8,644 nucleotides of DNA from JANQPA01 sp964628385. Lineage in GTDB: Bacteria; Bacteroidota; Bacteroidia; Chitinophagales; Saprospiraceae. Below the pieces are notes generated by a model. It was not told where the DNA came from and searched no databases. It saw only the letters and a list, made by a program, of their open reading frames with translations. The number at the start of each line of letters is the position of its first letter. Position 1 is the first letter of the stretch. Made by a program: the position numbers and the translations under genes. The stretch covers positions 1 through 8,644 of the forward strand of contig CAZVOD010000128.1 of assembly GCA_964628385.1 (NCBI GenBank), written 5' to 3'. Positions 6,601-8,644 of this stretch are shown here, in pieces.

Positions 6601-8520
6601 AAATTGTTTGATGCCTTGCCAGATTTGATTGATCTCCTTAAAATTGAGTTTGGAGGTATTTAACAGATTGAAATGACCACTCAAGTCGTTTTCGTCAAAT
6701 AAGATAAAACATTTGGCTTGCAGGCCCGGGTTCCGTCCCGCTCGCCCGGATTCCTGCATATAGTTCTCCAGAGAATCAGATATCTGGTAATGGATGACCA
6801 TTTTGACGTTATCCTTATCGACCCCCATACCAAAAGCTGAAGTAGCTACGATTACTTCTACCCCACTCCCCTCTTCCATGAATTCTTCCTGTATCTTCTT
6901 CTTGATATCTCGTTCCAACTGCCCATGATAAGCTTTAGTCAGAAAGCCGTGCGCTTCAAGTCTTTCAGCTAACTCCTCAGCAGTTTTTACCCTTGACACA
7001 TAAATAATTTTCGGACCTTCTTCTGATTGTAAGAGTTCAACCAGCTTCTCCAGTTTTTCTTGCTGGCCATTAGCTACAAATACAAAATATTGTAAGTTTC
7101 TCCGCCTGGCACTAGTTTTAAAAAGTTCTAACTCCATATTAAGGTGCGCTCTGAAGTAGTTCTGAATGTCTTCTACTACTGCCGGTTTGGCAGTAGCCGT
7201 GAAGCAGGATACCGGGATAGTCCGGGACAGATTTTTCTCTTCTTGCAACTTTTTAATAAATCGACCAATGTAGAGATAGTCCACCCGAAAATCTTGCCCC
7301 CAGGCAGAAAGGCAGTGGGCTTCATCGATCACGATCCTGTTGATCAACCGGTCCTTTAATAAGTTGACAATAGATTTGGAGCGCAAGGATTCCGGCGAAA
7401 TATACAACAGATTGGCGCCCCCCTGTGCCACCCGCTCAATCGCTTCGGTTCGTTCCAAAGGCGAGAGCATTCCATTGATCGTCACGGCCGCAGTGATACC
7501 GTGACGTTTTTCCAGTACATCGACTTGGTCTTTCATCAACGATTGAAGAGGGGATATAATAACAGTGAGTGAGCGGTTAGCTTCTCCTCGCATTAATGCC
7601 GGTAGCTGAAACGTTAAGGATTTACCACCACCCGTTGGAAAAATGGCAATTAGAGATTTACCAGCCAGAGCGGCTTCTACGACTTGTTCCTGTAAAGGCT
7701 GCTCCCCATCCCCTTCAAAGTATCGAAATCCGGAAAATCCAAACCACTTTTGCAGCCCCGATTGAGGCTGAAGATGATGGCAATAGGCACAATCACCCTT
7801 ACCATCACAGGAAATACGTAGCCGATTGATCACCTGCATCACAGCAGGAAACCGATGTAATGTCCAGGGTGGTGGGAGGGATTCTGGATCTTCCGTGGTG
7901 ATCAAGGCAATGGCATAAGCCAATTCTACAGGAAAACTTTCGATCAGCTCTTCCAGGTTAGTCCGCCCACAAAATAAGGAGGCATGCTGGCTTTGTAGAA
8001 GAGTAGCCAATGGCTTTTGGGTTAAAATTTGGTGTCTATTCTTCTCCTCTGTTAGTTCAAAAAAGCCGTTGAACCCTGGTCTTGCCACTAGCAAACTATA
8101 ATAAATAGCTCTACTTTCTTCTGAAAGCTTTTGATAGGCCTCCAGCAAATCTATAAGTAACTCCCTGGCCAGCTTAGCGTCAGCCAGCGGGTTATTTAAT
8201 TCATCTCCATTGAGATAGTAGTTTTTCACCAATCGATGATATGGTTTTTTGGGAAACAAAAGCGCAGACCAATACAGGGTATCGATAGTCGGCTTCACAA
8301 ACAGCGCCTCGCAGTCATGGTACTTTTTCAGAATCAGAAGATCGTGATCTATAATGTTATGCCCACACAACAGCTTGGCCCTGCCGGCAAAGTGCACAAA
8401 GCTTTCCACCGACTTTTTCCGGAACTGATCGCCTTGTAAAAGTGCTCCGATCTCCATAATCTGCTTTGATTGCTTATGTACCTCGAGATCGAAAAATAGT
8501 ATATCGGAGGTTTCTATCAT
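3667..8520 (-). CDS. Giant DEDD exonuclease / RecQ-like / UvrD-like dual-helicase fusion
   Basis: This 1617-residue cytoplasmic DNA-processing enzyme contains several domains in order. (1) A DnaQ-like exonuclease (about 5-130): Asp11 and Glu13 in DLE, HNIIDHD with Asp60, and PLADA with Asp114; the usual His before the last Asp is Asn109. (2) A Cys/His cluster, CDGKGDCAYCHH (238-249). (3) A complete RecQ-like SF2 helicase: FPTGGGKS (294-301), DEAHCLSAWGQDFR (399-412), FTATAKP (440-446), VATSAFGMGVDK (558-569) and QESGRAGR (589-596), but without the usual RecQ zinc-binding cysteines after it. (4) Winged-helix-like segments near 645-690, 740-782 and 912-966, then a helical linker. (5) A complete UvrD-like SF1 helicase: AAGPGSGKT (1074-1082), VVDEFQDV (1181-1188), VGDDDQNIYEFRGA (1211-1224), STMHKAKGKEFDHV (1439-1452) and VAMTRAKENLYI (1472-1483). 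(6) An unassigned tail (about 1490-1617). ATG 8520 precedes the exonuclease domain directly. Both motors are expected to move 3' to 5'. Repair, recombination or defence are plausible roles; which one cannot be told here. Confidence 0.93.
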   Translation of the reverse strand: MIETSDILFFDLEVHKQSKQIMEIGALLQGDQFRKKSVESFVHFAGRAKLLCGHNIIDHDLLILKKYHDCEALFVKPTIDTLYWSALLFPKKPYHRLVKNYYLNGDELNNPLADAKLARELLIDLLEAYQKLSEESRAIYYSLLVARPGFNGFFELTEEKNRHQILTQKPLATLLQSQHASLFCGRTNLEELIESFPVELAYAIALITTEDPESLPPPWTLHRFPAVMQVINRLRISCDGKGDCAYCHHLQPQSGLQKWFGFSGFRYFEGDGEQPLQEQVVEAALAGKSLIAIFPTGGGKSLTFQLPALMRGEANRSLTVIISPLQSLMKDQVDVLEKRHGITAAVTINGMLSPLERTEAIERVAQGGANLLYISPESLRSKSIVNLLKDRLINRIVIDEAHCLSAWGQDFRVDYLYIGRFIKKLQEEKNLSRTIPVSCFTATAKPAVVEDIQNYFRAHLNMELELFKTSARRRNLQYFVFVANGQQEKLEKLVELLQSEEGPKIIYVSRVKTAEELAERLEAHGFLTKAYHGQLERDIKKKIQEEFMEEGSGVEVIVATSAFGMGVDKDNVKMVIHYQISDSLENYMQESGRAGRNPGLQAKCFILFDENDLSGHFNLLNTSKLNFKEINQIWQGIKQFRKKTFTKSALEIAKAAGWDSEMYQLETRVKTAISALEESGYVSREENASRIFASSIVVKNMEQANQQIDTRSDLFEGSRDIDQAKRVFGSLISRARTEEDTQIDSMAEALGMDRNEISRHLTLFKQIGVLSNDKDLTAYYFTVGGKRHSTSVFKQASQVEAKMFELLFPTEEIRTKTFYLRELNESLIEAGLDGGLHTIKTVLNYWSVSNSIHKERIDRTTEEYQIKPRKRHEILEKEIRQRKKMGGFCLAVIERDYLPKAKTDPDFNDKKLIEFSTLEIQEKVNALLGESRTTREYEYLLLYLHRLNVIELKSGLLVFYSPMKIVRQQENNRKKYTLEDFEQLARYYQSKTEQIHIVGEYAKKRLRQQEEALKFVDDYFMLDYNAFLSKYFPGRRTKIRQALTEEHFERIIKGLSLEQLEVVKDNKSPNILVAAGPGSGKTRVLVHKVAHLLLLEDIRPEQFLMLTFSRPAALEFKTRLRKLVGRMAYDVDIFTYHGFAFQLQGRMGNLERSENILKQMTEVIKNREVSLERLLSKSVMVVDEFQDVSQDEYAFMEAIADVAGNIRIIVVGDDDQNIYEFRGASIKYLREFAKRDAAKTYFLTTNYRARRNLLEFTNQYLTNQIKSARIKRDIALVAHQQENGKIEIVHHHHNQLIIPLLEHVKRTELQGTTCVLTHTNEEAVLVTTLLKQEGLPAQLIVHKEGFALRDLLEVRWFTHKIFTAIQDGSGLITEEAWLQTKTNLVATFTESGNLDLFKRIVDHFEQVNPKKFKSKWFSYLRECRIEDFYFPEKEVLLVSTMHKAKGKEFDHVFLLLNQYPQNTEEKKRVLYVAMTRAKENLYIHTNSISFPKGGIEELDYREDQRAWPSPGTLILQCGMKDVWLGYFKNRYVISNVKDLQSGQELVPHPDDPAVFQTANGSHILKLSRAFSSKLQGYLFKKYELAQIHAQYIVVWMDKETGQEFRVVLPEIRLCRKV

Positions 8521-8567
8521 GCTGCTTTCTTATGACCTGGTTGCCAGTTAACTAGTTCTTCCCCAAG

Positions 8568-8598
8568 CTAAAATAGAATTATCCTGTTGTATTTTCAA
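8568..8598 (-). promoter_or_regulatory. Candidate Bacteroidota-type promoter of the helicase fusion gene
   Basis: On the minus strand, TTG (8596-8598) and TATTTTAG (8568-8575) are separated by 20 nt. The -7 box differs from TAnnTTTG at one position. Transcription would start near 8561, about 40 nt before the ATG. No gene was recognised in the remaining bases 8521-8644, and no Shine-Dalgarno sequence precedes the start. Confidence 0.3.
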
Positions 8599-8644
8599 CA
8601 AACTTCCTATGATTCTTGCGTACTAAGAAGCTACTATTGTTGTT

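Noticed and set aside
7176..7196. Perfect 8-bp hairpin CTACTGCC-GGTTT-GGCAGTAG
   Set aside because: It lies inside the RecQ motif III coding region (TATAKPAVVED) and is explained by codon choice; no regulatory context.

Overview
The window looks like chromosomal DNA of a Bacteroidota bacterium. Three lines of evidence support this: single-gene units with AT-rich, Shine-Dalgarno-poor leaders; candidate promoters of the TTTG-N19-TAnnTTTG type; and gene families common in that phylum (an M43 pappalysin-type lipoprotein protease, a PepSY-like secreted protein, a YHS-domain lipoprotein, and a giant exonuclease/RecQ/UvrD-type helicase fusion). The genus cannot be fixed from this sequence alone. No rRNA, tRNA or CRISPR array is visible.

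Left part (1-1258). The window opens inside the C-terminal end of an ISL3-family transposase, whose element seems to end near base 318. Directly after it lies a leaderless reading frame (334-681) that reads like the 3' remnant of a gene cut by that insertion. A small orphan lipoprotein gene follows (809-1204). It converges on an M43-family zinc metalloprotease lipoprotein gene (1259-2170, minus).

Middle (1205-3666). A palindromic element built on the arms CTTGTTTCG / CGAAACAAG occurs on both sides of the protease gene, and a more decayed copy sits at 661-726. Upstream of the protease, on the same strand, is a secreted PepSY-like protein gene (2294-2803) with its own candidate promoter and a separate hairpin after its stop. 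Divergent to it is a YHS-domain lipoprotein gene (3097-3579) that carries an in-frame TAG exactly where the family normally has Trp; after the TAG the family-like sequence continues to a proper end. A GC-rich, hairpin-bearing stretch (about 3595-3668) separates it from the next gene.

Right part (3667-8520, minus). More than half the window is one 1617-residue protein: a DnaQ-like DEDD exonuclease domain, a complete RecQ-like superfamily 2 helicase, several winged-helix-like segments, a complete UvrD-like superfamily 1 helicase and an uncharacterised C-terminal tail. It is the most interesting gene here: two motors and a nuclease in a single polypeptide, presumably for DNA repair, recombination or genome defence. 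The other genes are cell-envelope or secreted proteins with no evident link to it; the window is a set of independent transcription units rather than an operon.
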